From NCBI GenBank assembly GCA_946902875.1, contig OX336339.1:3032397-3096396 (forward strand): DNA of 64,000 bases, read 5' to 3'. A program made the translations under genes and the position numbers. The DNA is from Nematopogon swammerdamellus (taxonomy: Eukaryota > Arthropoda > Insecta > Lepidoptera > Adelidae). How positions within the stretch are numbered: the first letter of the stretch is position 1; the number at the start of each line of letters is the position of its first letter. The notes beneath the pieces were generated by a model. That model was given only the letters and a program-made list of their open reading frames with translations, had not been told where the DNA came from and made no database searches. Of the stretch, positions 48,641-60,665 are shown piece after piece.

Positions 48641-49314
48641 CCAATGTTTATTGCAACGTCTGTATGCGGCGCCTAAAAATTTGGCCGTATACTAGCGGTT
48701 GGACACCGCGCTGGTGTAGGACTGGGTGACAAGGTTCGTTTCGGCAACAGAAAAGCTTACATAACTACAGTACGATCTGTAAAGGATTATGTAACCTGGT
48801 CTCGGTTTTGCACAATTTAATATTAAAACATCTCATGAGAAATGAATGCAAAAAGAAACCGGGAATTAATTCATGTTCAAATTAGCGTGTAATTACTTAC
48901 GCACTAAGGCATAACAATAGGCCAATCGAAACAGTTTCTTTCGTTTGCATCTTTGAAGCACATACTTACTTCTGGATTCTTGCTCTACACCGCAGACATC
49001 TCAATTAAATAGCATTATTTAGATACATTATAATATAATATAATGATTATATTATGCTCCACACTAATTAAATTCAATATCAGCCTTCTAATGAAATCCA
49101 CTGACTGCAACACAAAAAGAGCTTTATATTTGTAGGGCAACAAGTATAAAGTTGATGTCTTCCATAGAATAGACCATTTCGGTACACAGGTCTCTGTTTC
49201 TCCAGTTGTCGATCTACATTCAGAAATAGCGATACATTTAAAAAGAGCTTAGACATAATCAATTTAGTATTTCATCGGAGGTGCAGGATAGAGTAATATT
49301 GTACTGATGGTAAT
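48641..49314. other. No feature recognised
   Basis: AT-rich DNA without a supported gene or repeat. Confidence 0.35.
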
Positions 49315-49655
49315 CTGTACCGTGTGGGCCCGGTACTTAAAAAGAATAGCCCCACTGCATCTCTCCCCGTGCATGTCGTAAAAGGCGACTAAGGGATAAG
49401 GACAAGATGCCGTGCTAAAGGGCGACGGGTTCGCCACCTCTCACCTTGGCATGGTACTTCCACCGAGTCATGCAGCAGGTGGGTCTTCGTGCCTTACTTG
49501 CTGCTTGATCGATTGAATCTTGTTCGAATACTTTGCGAAACGTGGTGGTCGGTGTTGTGCTGTAATTTACGAGAGTTCTTGCGGCACAACACCGATTACT
49601 CTGCTTACCCCGATTGTCGGGATTCAGCGTGTGTGATTTGTATGTATATGTATGT
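49315..49655 (+). mobile_element. S2 repeat copy
   Basis: accgtgtgggcccggtactt, ctctccccgtgcatgtcgta, caccgagtcatgcagcaggt, ccccgattgtcgggattcag, then a TATG microsatellite. Confidence 0.88.
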
Positions 49656-49939
49656 ATGATAATCTGTTGAACTTGTCCCATCGAGACAGCGATGCAGCGT
49701 CGGGTACACAGCAATTAGGTGAACATTTAGCACAGGACGGAGTACTTCGGACGGACACATTGAGGATTCGGTCGTCTGATCGCGCACGACCCAAGGTTAG
49801 TGTATGACAAAATGAAATACGATCTGCATTAAAACGACTGATATGATGTATTTGTTGGTCGAAAGTCAGTGGAACGCGAATGCCGGCCAGTAGAGTAGGT
49901 TATTATTTTTATTTTGTCTCTTTCAGCAATGCAATAATA

Positions 49940-50195
49940 TAAGTAGCGGGTGGCCGAGTCGTTTGCGCATCGGCTTCTCATGCGAGAGGTCCGCGGTTCG
50001 AATCCGGTCGGCGTGTACCAATGAGTTTTTTCTGACGAAAAAATTTACGCGCATCATACCTACACCTGCTGCTTCACCGCTCGGAACCGGTGTAAAACTG
50101 TAGGTCCCTTCCCTTGCCCCTTAGTAGGCGGTAGGCTCAAATTGTAGCCGATTGGGCTGGTACCATCGTACTGGATGTAAGATGGCCTCATATTA
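49940..50195 (+). mobile_element. S3 tRNA-derived SINE, left half
   Basis: tRNA-like head: gcgggtggccgagtcgtttg with A box tggccgagtcg, and ccgcggttcgaatccggtcg with B box ggttcgaatcc. Body to catcgtactggatgtaagat. Broken by LINE A at about 50195; the right half is at 55922-56095. Confidence 0.85.
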
Positions 50196-50876
50196 TTTAT
50201 TTATTTATTTATTCTCTTTATTAACACCGTCAGGTTTAGAGTACATTTTATACATTTTTCACATTTTGACAGTTGCATACACACACTAATCTTACATCCT
50301 CACTATTAATACATTAACATTTTATAATTTATATTAAGTAAGTTTTTTCTATTTATTGCCATATTTATGTTTTATCTATCACAGTTGTGCTATAAGTATA
50401 TTGTTCTTTGTACAGTCAGTAATATACCTATATATATCAGTCATTCTTAACCAAAAAATTATCATGTCATACAGTATAAGAATAAAAAAACCAAATTCAT
50501 TATAATATTAAAATAAGTCAGTCAAAATTCATTATGTTATTAAAATAAGTCAGATAAAATACAATTTAAATAGTTTTGAACACAGAATAATATTTCAGAT
50601 ATAATTAATATTACAGTAATTCAATTAGGAATGTTGTCAAAAATGTAAAATTTGATTAAATTAAAAATAAAAATCCATTATAATATTTAAATAAGTCCGT
50701 CAAAATTCATTATGTTATTAAAATAATTCAGATAAAATAAAATTTAAATAGGTTTGAACACAGAATAATATTTCAGATATAATTAATATTACAGTAGTTA
50801 ATTCAATTAAGAATGTTGTCAAAAATGTAAAATTAAATTAAATTAAGTAATAGGAATGTAAGAAATATTCATTTAA

Positions 50877-52684
50877 TCAATAGTCAAAATATTCTTTCAG
50901 GGTATAAAATGATTTACTACTTAAAAAGATCCTTAGTTCGTTCTCAAATCTTGTTACAGTTTCAGTGTTCTTTATATTGTGAGGCAATTTATTGAACAAT
51001 TTAATAGACATGTAGTCAAAGCTGTGTTGCTTTAAATTTGTTTGTACTGACGGCAATGTTAGCTTATTTCTATCTCGTAATGTATATTTGGTTTGTTGGT
51101 CGCCCTGCTTTGCATGATTATTAATGTTTTTATAAGTTTCTACACACAGTATAAATATGTATAGACTTGTCACCGTTAGTATATCTAATTCTTTGAACAG
51201 TGGTCGACAAGTTGCATCCCATTTGGAAGATGTAATAATTCGAATTGATTTCTTTTGTAGTAAAAGTATTTTTTGTGCATTAGTGCTGGCTCCCCAGACT
51301 TCTATACCGTACCTCAATATGGATTCAATATAAGCAAAGTATACCATCTTTAGTGTGTCCATATTTGTAATTTTTTTTATTGTTTTTAAAGCATAACACG
51401 CATTGGAGAGTTTAATGCACATTTTTTCTACTTGTGATTTCCAATTGAGATTACAGTCTACTATAACTCCTAAGAATGTTACTTCATTCGTCCTCACTAG
51501 GGGAAAGTTTGTTAGATTGTCATCACTGTCTAGCACATTATTCCTATTTCTAAAAACAATGTATTGGCTTTTATCCTTGTTAAGTTGTAAATTATTGTGA
51601 TTAAACCATTCAGATAGTTCTTTAAGTGTCGTTTTCATATTTTCTCCCAAATGGTAAGAGTTCTTTCCACTCACTATGCAGCTTGTATCGTCTGCAAATA
51701 TATATACATTACTTTTTGTGAGATGATTAGGCAAGTCGTTAATAAATATTAAGAATAGTAGCGGTCCTAGAACGGAACCTTGTGGTACTCCGTACTTTAT
51801 AGTTTTATATTCAGACGTAATTTTTATTTTAGTTCCTTCTTTAGTGTACTGACTAATTTCCACATATTGTTTTCTGTTTGTCAGGTATGACCTGAGCAAT
51901 GCCAAAGGTAGTCCTCTAACACCATAGTATTCTAATTTATTTAATAGTATGGAGTGGCTCACACAGTCAAAGGCCTTGCTCAGGTCACAAAACAAACCAG
52001 CACATTTAGTTTTAGAATCTAGGAAATCTATTACATTACCTATCAACTCTTTTATAGCCTTAGTGGTGGATTTATTCTTTCTGTAGGCGAACTGTTTGCT
52101 CGTTAAAATATTGTTTTTTTCTAGGTAATTAAGAAGCTTATTTGATATAATTTTTTCAAATATTTTTGTGATCGGGGACCGTATTGATATGGGTCTATAG
52201 TTTGATTCATCATTTTTGTTACCCTTTTTAAAAACAGGTATAATTCTGGCAACTTTTAATACATCTGGATATGTTCCTTTGGCTATACAATCATTAAATA
52301 TATTAGTTAGAGGTTCGCATAATGTTACTGCATTTTCTTTTAATATATCTGTACGTAGCCCGTCAATTCCTATACTACCACTATTTTTTAACCTTTTTAT
52401 TGTCTTGAATACCTCTATTTCTGTAAGATATTCTAAATAAAAGGATATTGTTGTATCCATTTTTATATTTTTCAATAAACTTAAGTATTCTGCATCAAAA
52501 TTTTCATTTTTAGGTTTTCCCACATTTACATAAAAGTTATTAAGTAATTCTGCAACAGTTTTTGGATCAGTAATTTTTTTATTGTCTTTTATTAACATTA
52601 TGTTATCAATTTTTTCAACTTTTACTTTGTTAGTTCTTTTCTTTATTACATTCCATGTAGCTTTTGATTTGTTTTTAGATTTAG
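50877..52684 (-). CDS. LINE A reverse transcriptase part of ORF2
   Basis: Open frame continuing upstream of its first ATG (52598) to the LINE B joint. Motifs: VARIIPVFKKGNKNDESNYR, CDLSKAFDCVSHSILL (RT block A), YGVPQGSVLGPLLFLIFIND (block B'/C), FADDTSCIV (catalytic F-A-D-D), then the thumb and C-terminal region FNKLPHNIKNTETVTRFENE. No stop codons, so the copy is young, but it lacks its upstream half because of LINE B. Probably not expressed as a full protein. Confidence 0.9.
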
Positions 52685-52690
52685 TAATCT

Positions 52691-54984
52691 AATAAATAAT
52701 AAATAACCGTTTATTGGATGAAATCATTACTTATGCTATGTTGGTACATTTTTTCAAATTAATTTACATAATTTAATTTCATCCAATAGGAGGGCATTTT
52801 ACCTTAAGGTAATCTCCTCCTGTCCCCCTATTGGTGTTACATCAAAAGAATACTTTACAGTGTGGTAGCTAGCACATAGGAAAAATATAAGTTACAGAAC
52901 AACCAGCATTGATGAATTACAAATATGTATACATATAATATAAGAATAACTATGAATGAATGAATGACAGATGACAACAACAAAATGGTATAAAACCAAA
53001 ACATTACCAGACAATATTAACTATTAGAAAACAATTTTTTTTTATAATAATAATAAATAATAATGACATATTTATTTAGGTATGTTTAAGTAAGTAATAT
53101 TCTTTCAGCTGCTTTTTGAAGATTGCCAGACTTGGACAATAGCGTAAGCTCTCAGGTAAGGCGTTCCACAAACGCGCTGCTTGTACAGTGAAGGAGCGAG
53201 ACATATACTCTGTGTTATGCTTTGGTATTAACAGTAGACGGGAGCTGGTTGATCTGAGACATACGCCGTGACTTGAGAGAGGTTCGAACATTTCACGCAA
53301 GTATAAGGGTGCATTTGGATTATGCAGCGTTTTGTACAGTAGATGTAAGACGTGTGCATTACGTCTTTCTCTAATCTTTAACCACCCCAGTTCCCTGCGA
53401 TAATGAGACACATGATCGTATTTCCTCAGGTTATGGATGTAGCGTATACATGCATTTTGCATGCGTTCAAGTTTATCTACAAATTCACTTTTTAGGTCTA
53501 AATAGCAAGTGTCCGCATAGTCTAACAGCGGCAGAATATATGCCTGCGCCATTTGTTTTTTAACTCCCGAGGGCAGCAGATATTTCATTTTGCGAAGAGA
53601 GTGTAAGCTGCTATACACTTTCTTACTGACCTGACCGATATGTTGTTGCCACGACAGATTCTCATCTACATGGAGCCCAAGATTCTTCACACTCTTTGCA
53701 TATGGTATGACTGTGGAGTCCACAACTATCGATTGTATGACATGTTTGTCAATTTTGCTAACAAGTCTCCTACTGCCAATTATTATAGCCTGTGTTTTAA
53801 CAGGGTTAATTAGAACTCCAAAACGCTTGGCCCATTCGCAGATGCCTTCTATGTCCTTATTTACTTTGTCTATAGCTGTGTTGATCATACAAGGTCGAGT
53901 GTGAACGTAGAGCTGTAGGTCGTCAGCATACATGTGGTAGCAACACTGTAGGATACCTGTGATAGGTTTAATAAATAAGGCAAATAGCAATGGAGACAGA
54001 ACTCCTCCCTGCGGGACACCACACGTCAGGTCTTTCTGTGCAGATAAGTCCAAGCCAGATTTTACTGATTGCTGACGACCATGCAAATAGGTGGAGAACC
54101 AGGTGGTGACTATGTCGGAAATGTTCAGTGACCGAATTCGAGCAAGTAACAAAGTAAAATCTACTGAATTAAACGCACTACTGAAATCCAAGAGAACCAT
54201 CACGGTTACTTTCCCAGCAGCCATCGCACGTCGTGCATCCTCCGTAATCTTGAGCAGAGCGGTAGTAGTGCTGTGTCCAGGTCGAAACCCTGATTGATAG
54301 GGATCATACAAATTGTAGAAACTGAGAAATTGCGACACTTGTATGTGCACCAAACGCTCAAGTACCTTTGATAGTACAGGTAAAATAGAGATGGGCCGAT
54401 AGTCTTTTGCGCTCGTAGGCTTTGCATTTTTCGGAAGAGGAATGATCAATGCTCTTTTCCATGTTGTCGGGAATACACCAGATTGAAGTGAAGCATTGAG
54501 AATATGGGTCAAAATAGGTAGAATCACATTTATAATCATGAGGATCATAGTAACGTTGATACCGTCAACACCCACAGACCTCGACTTCACCCCAAGGATT
54601 GCCTCTTTAACCTGTTTACATGTGGCATGCGAGAATTCAAATTTGGGAATATTAGGTAAATCTTCAGAAATTATATCGCTAGCCGCTTCAGCCCGAGCAT
54701 CCTGTTCAAGAACAACTGGTGGTGTAGCAAAATGTGTATTGAGGGTATTAATATCTAAATTAACAGTAGCATCGGATTTTTTGTCCTCACAGGCCCCGAT
54801 CGATTTCAAGAATGTCCAAAGGTTGTTATCGCCACTGCCAGTAACATGGTCGTAGATATATTTCCTTTTGGTATTTCTGCACATCTGTGCACAGCGATTA
54901 CGTAGGCGTTTATAGAGAGACCAGTTGTCAGCAGTAGGGTTAACATTGTGTTTGATCTTTGCCTTATCTCTTGCAGACATTTCA
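52691..54984 (-). mobile_element. LINE B: 5'-truncated non-LTR element inserted in LINE A
   Basis: Flanked by taatct (agatta on the minus strand) at 52685-52690 and 54985-54990. 3' end with a (ttat)n-type tail at 52691-52712. 385 bp of 3' UTR after the ORF. More GC-rich than LINE A, so a different family. Confidence 0.92.
53076..54980 (-). CDS. LINE B ORF2 fragment with reverse transcriptase
   Basis: 634 codons, open. It starts in the linker between endonuclease and RT (no endonuclease present), so the ATG at 54980 is probably internal. Motifs: IPLPKNAKPTSAKDYRPISI, LLDFSSAFNSVDFTLLL (block A), CGVPQGGVLSPLLFALFIKP, YADDLQLYVHT (catalytic Y-A-D-D), and the C-terminal signature AARLWNALPESLRYCPSLAI with FKKQLKEYYL. 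Intact frame implies recent insertion. Confidence 0.9.
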   Translation of the reverse strand: MSARDKAKIKHNVNPTADNWSLYKRLRNRCAQMCRNTKRKYIYDHVTGSGDNNLWTFLKSIGACEDKKSDATVNLDINTLNTHFATPPVVLEQDARAEAASDIISEDLPNIPKFEFSHATCKQVKEAILGVKSRSVGVDGINVTMILMIINVILPILTHILNASLQSGVFPTTWKRALIIPLPKNAKPTSAKDYRPISILPVLSKVLERLVHIQVSQFLSFYNLYDPYQSGFRPGHSTTTALLKITEDARRAMAAGKVTVMVLLDFSSAFNSVDFTLLLARIRSLNISDIVTTWFSTYLHGRQQSVKSGLDLSAQKDLTCGVPQGGVLSPLLFALFIKPITGILQCCYHMYADDLQLYVHTRPCMINTAIDKVNKDIEGICEWAKRFGVLINPVKTQAIIIGSRRLVSKIDKHVIQSIVVDSTVIPYAKSVKNLGLHVDENLSWQQHIGQVSKKVYSSLHSLRKMKYLLPSGVKKQMAQAYILPLLDYADTCYLDLKSEFVDKLERMQNACIRYIHNLRKYDHVSHYRRELGWLKIRERRNAHVLHLLYKTLHNPNAPLYLREMFEPLSSHGVCLRSTSSRLLLIPKHNTEYMSRSFTVQAARLWNALPESLRYCPSLAIFKKQLKEYYLLKHT

Positions 54985-54990
54985 TAATCT

Positions 54991-55905
54991 CTTCTCTATC
55001 AGTAATTTTCTTGGCTTGTATTATACATTTATTTATTATACTTCTATATTTTTTATAATTTTCCTTGCTTCGTTCTGTGTTGTTTTCTCTTAAGTTCTTT
55101 AATAGCTCACACTTTTTTTTGAAAGATATTCTTAGTCCTTTAGTTATCCATTTACTATTTAATTTATACGAGCTTTTTCTAATAAGTGGGAAAGTGGTCT
55201 TAACTAGGTTACTTAAATAATAAAAAAAAATGTTAAATCTATCGGTAGTGTCATCTTCCATCTTATATAATATATCCCAATTAGTCAAATTTAACTGTTC
55301 TTTAAATATCTCTTTATTTTTATTTGAGTAGTTGTTTACATATTCACATTTTAAAGGTTTTTGTTTCATAGGTTTTTCATTTTTTATTCTCAGCAGTATA
55401 GCTTCATGGTCAGATATGTCACATGTTATGGTATTTACTTCCATTTCATTAATGTTAAGATTAGTTAGTACGTTATCTATTGTTGTTGCCGATTTACTTG
55501 TTTTACGGGTAGGTTCAGTTAGCATATATTTTAGATGATGTATTTTCATGAAATTAATGAAATTACTGTATCCTTTAGCTTTTTTATCCTTAATGTTTAT
55601 ATTGAAATCCCCTACAATTATTATATGTTTTAAATATTTTTCATTTATGATCCTGCTCATCACCTCACAAAATGTTTCATAATTAACAGACGCAGTAGAT
55701 CTATATATAGTCAGTATGCTTATGTACTTGTTAGACAACATTTTTAACTGTAAACCTACCACTTCTATGACCTTTTCAATACTATAGTTGCTAAGATCTA
55801 ATTTATTATATATATTTATATCTTCTCTACCAAATATTGCTGTTCCGCCTCCTCTGTACAATACTCTACACTGTTCTGTTGCGACTTTGTAATTATTAAT
55901 ACACA
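54991..55905 (-). CDS. LINE A endonuclease part of ORF2 (truncated)
   Basis: Apurinic-type endonuclease motifs: YRGGGTAIFGRED, IIIVGDFNINI (catalytic G-D-F-N), SATTIDNVLTN and CDISDHEAILL (S-D-H). The start of the domain is missing at the 5' truncation near 55905. The frame runs into LINE B at 54990 and then reads a meaningless 56 codons. Confidence 0.88.
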
Positions 55906-56095
55906 GTCTCGGTTGTGTTCACATATCAGTCTCGGTTGTGTTCTCCTCTAGTCCAGTATAGCCAGCAATCCAGGGAAGTCTCCGGTATGGCACCTACCTT
56001 CTCGGAGGTGATATTGGCTGGCCGGGGCATGCGCTTTGGCCCCTGTGCGGTTATATGCAACAACGGCGCGCGCACCCACTCAAGAACCGGTGTTT
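55906..56095 (+). mobile_element. S3 SINE, right half
   Basis: Follows LINE A. cagtctcggttgtgttc occurs twice here (55904-55920 and 55927-55943) with acatat between. Then ctcctctagtccagtatagc, gaagtctccggtatggcacc, ggtgatattggctggccgg, the S3 continuation seen intact (reversed) at 7130-7290. Confidence 0.8.
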
Positions 56096-58320
56096 AAAAG
56101 TAGCCTTTTTAATTAACTATATCGCCTTTAGGTCGCAACCTATAGTGTGTCCGATAATATCTGACACACACGTGCAGGAAGCGCCCTTGATGGCGGATTA
56201 TTTCATCGATTTCCGGGTTTTTGTACCGGTGCAGTGCGCGTACGCAGCTCGGAAGTAGCATACAAGCATGCAGTATAATAGTGCATGCACGGAGTCACGG
56301 GCGTTACGGTTGAGTCGGTCGGGATTCGGGATGGGGTCAGCCCTTGCGCATGCCGCATACTCTGTCAAAATATTGTAGTAAACAGAATGCATCATCCATC
56401 ATCATCAATATCATATAATCATCATCATCATCATATCATACTAATAATAAATCTGTAACGGATGGTCATGGAGTAAGTTACTTTGTTTTATGAAATACTG
56501 CGTTTGTAGACTGTATGTGTACTAAAACTAAATTGACGATTTTTAGAAATAATTTCTGTACATGATGTATGTTCCTCCATAACTCTTAAACCGATCGTCC
56601 AAATTCGATAAAAACTTAGTATAAGTACGTACATTTAACTATACGCGACACAGGATAGGCTAAATAAAATTCAGTTCCGGTTATGCTAAGATGCAGCTCT
56701 CATACATACCGAATTGTTCCGCGCGCCGAAATAAACGTTACGGGGCTTACTTACTTTCTTCTTTTTAAATGCGAATTTCACGCGAGCGTAGCCGCGGGCA
56801 AAAGCTAGTCATTCATTCTTATAAAAACTAAGAACTTACCTCAATTGTCTTTTTAACCGAAAAAAAGGAGGAGGAGGTTCCGCCAAATCCGCCATAATAA
56901 ATAACACATATTCTATGCTTCAATTCAACCGGCTACCTATTACGGTCCAAACGATACAGCACTTGGACGGATGAACAGACAGACAGACAGACAAAAGACG
57001 TAGACTTATTAATAGGCGTATGGATACGGAACCCGACTGTTGGTAGAACTGGAAGCGAACAGGTTAAACCGTTCTTGAGTTACAAGCGTACATACATACA
57101 GACATACACACAGATGGCAGACGTTGGATCTTATAATGTAATGTCGACGTTTCCCCATACAAACATTAATATTCCAAATTATACGAGATGACTAAGATGA
57201 TGATGTGATGATGGAGGAAACGCTGTATGGAAAAAGATTAGTAAAGGAAAGCGAAACAACGAGAAAGGTCATCTTAGTGTGGTCGACGTGCGGTTTGGAA
57301 CAACCACAAGCAAAAACCATTAGAGGAAAATAACCAAATAAGCAGACAAGAGAATAATAATAGATGAACGCCAGAGATAGAATTGAATAGACGGCTATCT
57401 CGGATTCTAATCGAAAAGAGTCAATTAAACTTGTTAAAGTCTCGCATACAGTCTCGATTTGCATCAATTGCATTTTATTCATACAAAACTTGTATCAGAT
57501 CTCTTTGTCTGCAATCCGAAAGGATGATAAAAAATCCCAAGTTGTTTCGACAAAAACGACTCCCACGCGACGCAACAGCTTACACGTAGCAGCCCGAGAA
57601 CGATGGCTCGCCCTCGTTCGAGCGAGAGGATTCGAAATTGGAAAGGACCAACCGAAGAAGGGGTTCGAACAGAATTCGAAGTTTAAACGGCCGGCAAACA
57701 GAATTCGAAGTTCAGACCACAAGCCGGTCGGCAAGGTCGTGTTTAGGGCAGGTCACCAAAATAACCGCCTCCCCGCGCGCCGCGACCGTTAAACATCGTT
57801 ACGGATGGACGCACAAGCGAGCGTCCGTGCACACACTACAGAGAACCGGTTTTATCATTCGTGACACGAAGAAGACGCGATTTAGCCGGCGCGCGCGCCG
57901 CGATCTGCCTGTTTGGAAGGATGTATTCGATTGATTGCACAGGTACAGTAAAGTACCTATGAAGTGAAGAGATCCTTCAGTCGAAACACGCGCGAGCACG
58001 GCACTAATGTTGTGTTCGGAAGTTGATGCGTTTGACAGAGCGCAGTGATAGACCAAGCGAAACATGTCCGTTTTGTATAGGTATTAAAAAAATATATAAA
58101 TTAGATCATTTATGATTCGGATGACAAATCGGGTTAATAAATTGTGAAAAATCAAGACATCTTAAAAACCGTTTACTTACTCCACGCCTAAAATATGCTA
58201 TTAGAGAATTTTCGTGTTTTGGAACGAATTAAAATACAACGACATTATAAAATACAAAAATATTATAAGGTAATCTTGAACTTGCCAGGTCATTGAGACA
58301 TCGGAAAACGAGATTTACTA
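56096..58320. other. Intergenic or 5' intron sequence with L5 and R4 fragments
   Basis: 56455-56815 is an L5 element reversed (cataactcttaaaccgatcg, cgaatttcacgcgagcgtag, ccgcgggcaaaagctag). 56880-57030 is an R4 relic. 57590-57960 is unusually GC/CpG-rich. No coding frame is convincing. Confidence 0.5.
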
Positions 58321-58327
58321 TTTTATT

Positions 58328-58800
58328 AGGGTTCCGTATCCGTCGTACGGAACCCTATTACTAAGCCTACGCCGTCTGTCTGTCTGTTCGTCTGTCCGAC
58401 CGAGGGCTATATCTCTTGAACCGTAATAGGCAGCCCGTTGAAATTTTCACAGAATTGTGAATGGATAAGAAGCAATCGTTTTATCTTGATTGCAGAGATT
58501 ATCCGAAGCAATTATTATAAACTAGCTTTTTCCCGCGGCTTAGCTCGCGTGAAATTCGTATTTAAAAAGAAGAAAGTAAGTAAGCCCGCTACCGTACCTT
58601 TATTTCGGCGCGCGGAACTTTCCGTTTGTATGAGAGCCAAATCTTATCGTAACTGGAACTAAATTTTATTTAGCCTATCCTGTGTCCCGTATAGTTAAAT
58701 GTGCTTGTACTAAGTTTCATCGAATTCGGATGATCCGTTTAAGAGTTATGGAGTAACATACATACATACACACAGAAAAGATTTATAAGTATATAGGTAC
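58328..58800 (+). mobile_element. R4 5' part and L5 element
   Basis: 58328-58455: agggttccgtatccgtcgta, ctaagcctacgccgtctgtc, aaattttcacagaattgtga. 58522-58800: aactagctttttcccgcggc, ttagctcgcgtgaaattcgt, ttcggatgatccgtttaaga, ending in a catacataca run. Confidence 0.8.
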
Positions 58801-59720
58801 CCACTGGCTGTGTGACTGGTAAGGAATGTGTCGGTGTAACCTGTACACTAGGTAGGTTCTAAAACTTCAATAAACGCACGCGCATTTTCCGCAACCACAG
58901 GAGACCAACACAACGCAAGGCCACTAACGCTGCACTCGCACACAAACGCCATTCACCTAGACTAGGCATCTAGACATTAACGGGATTGACCTACTAAGCC
59001 CTGGCTAGCTAAACAGCCAATCAGGAAAGTGGGACACTCTAAACGCTCTTCAAGGATCATCTATTAGGACATGAGAACAATATATTAGTATAATATTTAG
59101 AGTATTTTACTTGCTGTTTAAGATTTTAAGCTTCTACGAAATTGCAGGATGTAGTTTATGATTTGACGAACTTTATCACAAATTAGTCTTTCTTTAAGAC
59201 TCCCAACATCCAAGAACACCGACACTCGCTCGACAGCACCGTCTTGCTCGAATTCTAGCAGCTCGGTCGACGTTTTAGTATTGGGCTTCCTTCACCGTAG
59301 CAAGCGGTTATTCTAACTTGCAGTGGCGGCGCAACTTTAGGTAGGTTTTAACTTTACCATCCGAAATAATAACAACTTGCAACACAGCAAAAGTCATCTG
59401 TGGGAAGGATACCCTCTTTGTTTGTTGGCGTCCGTGGACTCTATTTGAATCATTGCGTCACAGACGAATAACTACCATGGCCGATGCTCGTATGAATTTG
59501 CTTTCCTCATACCTCCTGCCCCATCCACACCCGCCACACTCGCCCCCAGGTTCATCAATATGTTGCCAACTTCTGACAACGAATCGCTTTTCGAAATCGT
59601 TCCTGTGACTTATGTCGAAAATATGGAACGGCCTTCCTGTAGCCCTACTAGCTAAGCTATAACCTGGGGACTGGGGATCTTCAAAAGGCGTGTCAATAAA
59701 TTAGACGACTAGGTACCTTT
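58801..59720. other. No gene recognised; possible LINE relic at the end
   Basis: 59590-59700 in the plus strand reads WNGLPVALLAKL and then stops, similar in style to LINE ORF2 C-termini. Low support. Confidence 0.35.
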
Positions 59721-59734
59721 TTGTCCGCCTTGTT

Positions 59735-59855
59735 TAACTGTGCAATTCGGTATGGCTGAGTCAGAGGTGGCAAAACGAAAGTACGTGCTCCGACCAGCAT
59801 ATCACCTCCCAGAAGACGCCACACCGGATACTTCCTGGATTGCTGGCTATACTTG
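59735..59855 (-). mobile_element. S3 SINE fragment
   Basis: gctgagtcagaggtggcaaa, gtacgtgctccgaccagcat, cctggattgctggctatact. Same segment as 7150-7250. Confidence 0.75.
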
Positions 59856-60364
59856 CTTTGTAGCTGGAGGCTCTGGTTCCGCGGGGAGTGCTATTATTAG
59901 CTTTGTCTGATCTTCCATTGGACTTGTGGGCACAAGCACCCGCGCCGGCCGGTTATACAACATAATTACAACATGCAATAATGTAAAAGCAAACACGATA
60001 GATAAAGGCAACAATAAGAATATCGAAGACAAAGGCAACACAAAGACGAACAAAACAGCAGTTTTCGAAAGCTACGCACGTGTAAATCAGAAATGCTCAA
60101 GAGCGCACATAAACATTAATAAAATACAGCAATACAGTTTAAGCTGCACGGCTATAGGTTCCCATAACGAGGCACAGAGGTGTCCATAGCAGACAATAAA
60201 GCAACAGAACGTGACCTCCCGTTTACTGGGCGCGATTAACTCTGGCGCGCAGATGTCGAATAGCTCGGTGTGGAATAACAAGCGGCGTGTCCGTATCGTT
60301 TCTTACACCATTGGTAAGTTGTGATTTTCCAACTGGATATTGTGCTGAGACCGAGAACTGAGTA

Positions 60365-60665
60365 CTTACTGTGTGGGGTTACTTAATAAGAATAGTCCCA
60401 CTGCATCTCTCCCCGTGCATGCATGATAAGGACAAGATGCCGTGAATAACCGCGACAGGCTAGCCATCTCTCGCCATGGCGCGGTCTTTCCACCGAGTCA
60501 TGCAGCAGGTGGGCATTCGTGCCTCACTTGCTGCCTGATAGTTATCTGTCCGAATACTTTACTAAACGTGGTGATCGGTGTTGCTGTTATTTACTAGAGT
60601 ACTTGCAGCACAACACCGATTACTCTGCTTACCCCGATAGTCGGGATACGGCGTGTGGTGTGTAC
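60365..60665 (+). mobile_element. S2 repeat copy, internally deleted
   Basis: tgtggggttacttaataaga, ctctccccgtgcatgcatga, caccgagtcatgcagcaggt, ccccgatagtcgggatacgg. Confidence 0.85.

Larger units (their letters stand above)
50196..55905 (-). mobile_element. LINE A: 5'-truncated non-LTR retrotransposon (interrupted by LINE B)
   Basis: Minus-strand element with endonuclease part (55905-54991), RT part (52684-50877) and a 3' region ending in a (ttta)n tail at 50196-50214. Removing LINE B and one copy of the agatta duplication rejoins the reading frame exactly between the two parts. The 5' end is lost inside the endonuclease domain. Clade not determined; the RT and C-terminal sequence resemble the CR1/L2/Daphne side of the non-LTR tree (guess). 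Confidence 0.9.

Noticed and set aside
49945..50015. Genuine tRNA gene
   Set aside because: A and B boxes are present but the acceptor stem does not pair well and the sequence continues as the S3 SINE body.
59847..60053. Minus-strand frame starting MFVFVLPLSSIFLLLPLSIV as the bark signal-peptide exon
   Set aside because: The start is hydrophobic enough, but the hydrophobic run is long and followed by no recognisable Bark sequence, the frame ends inside an S3 repeat, and no phase link to 46660 can be shown.
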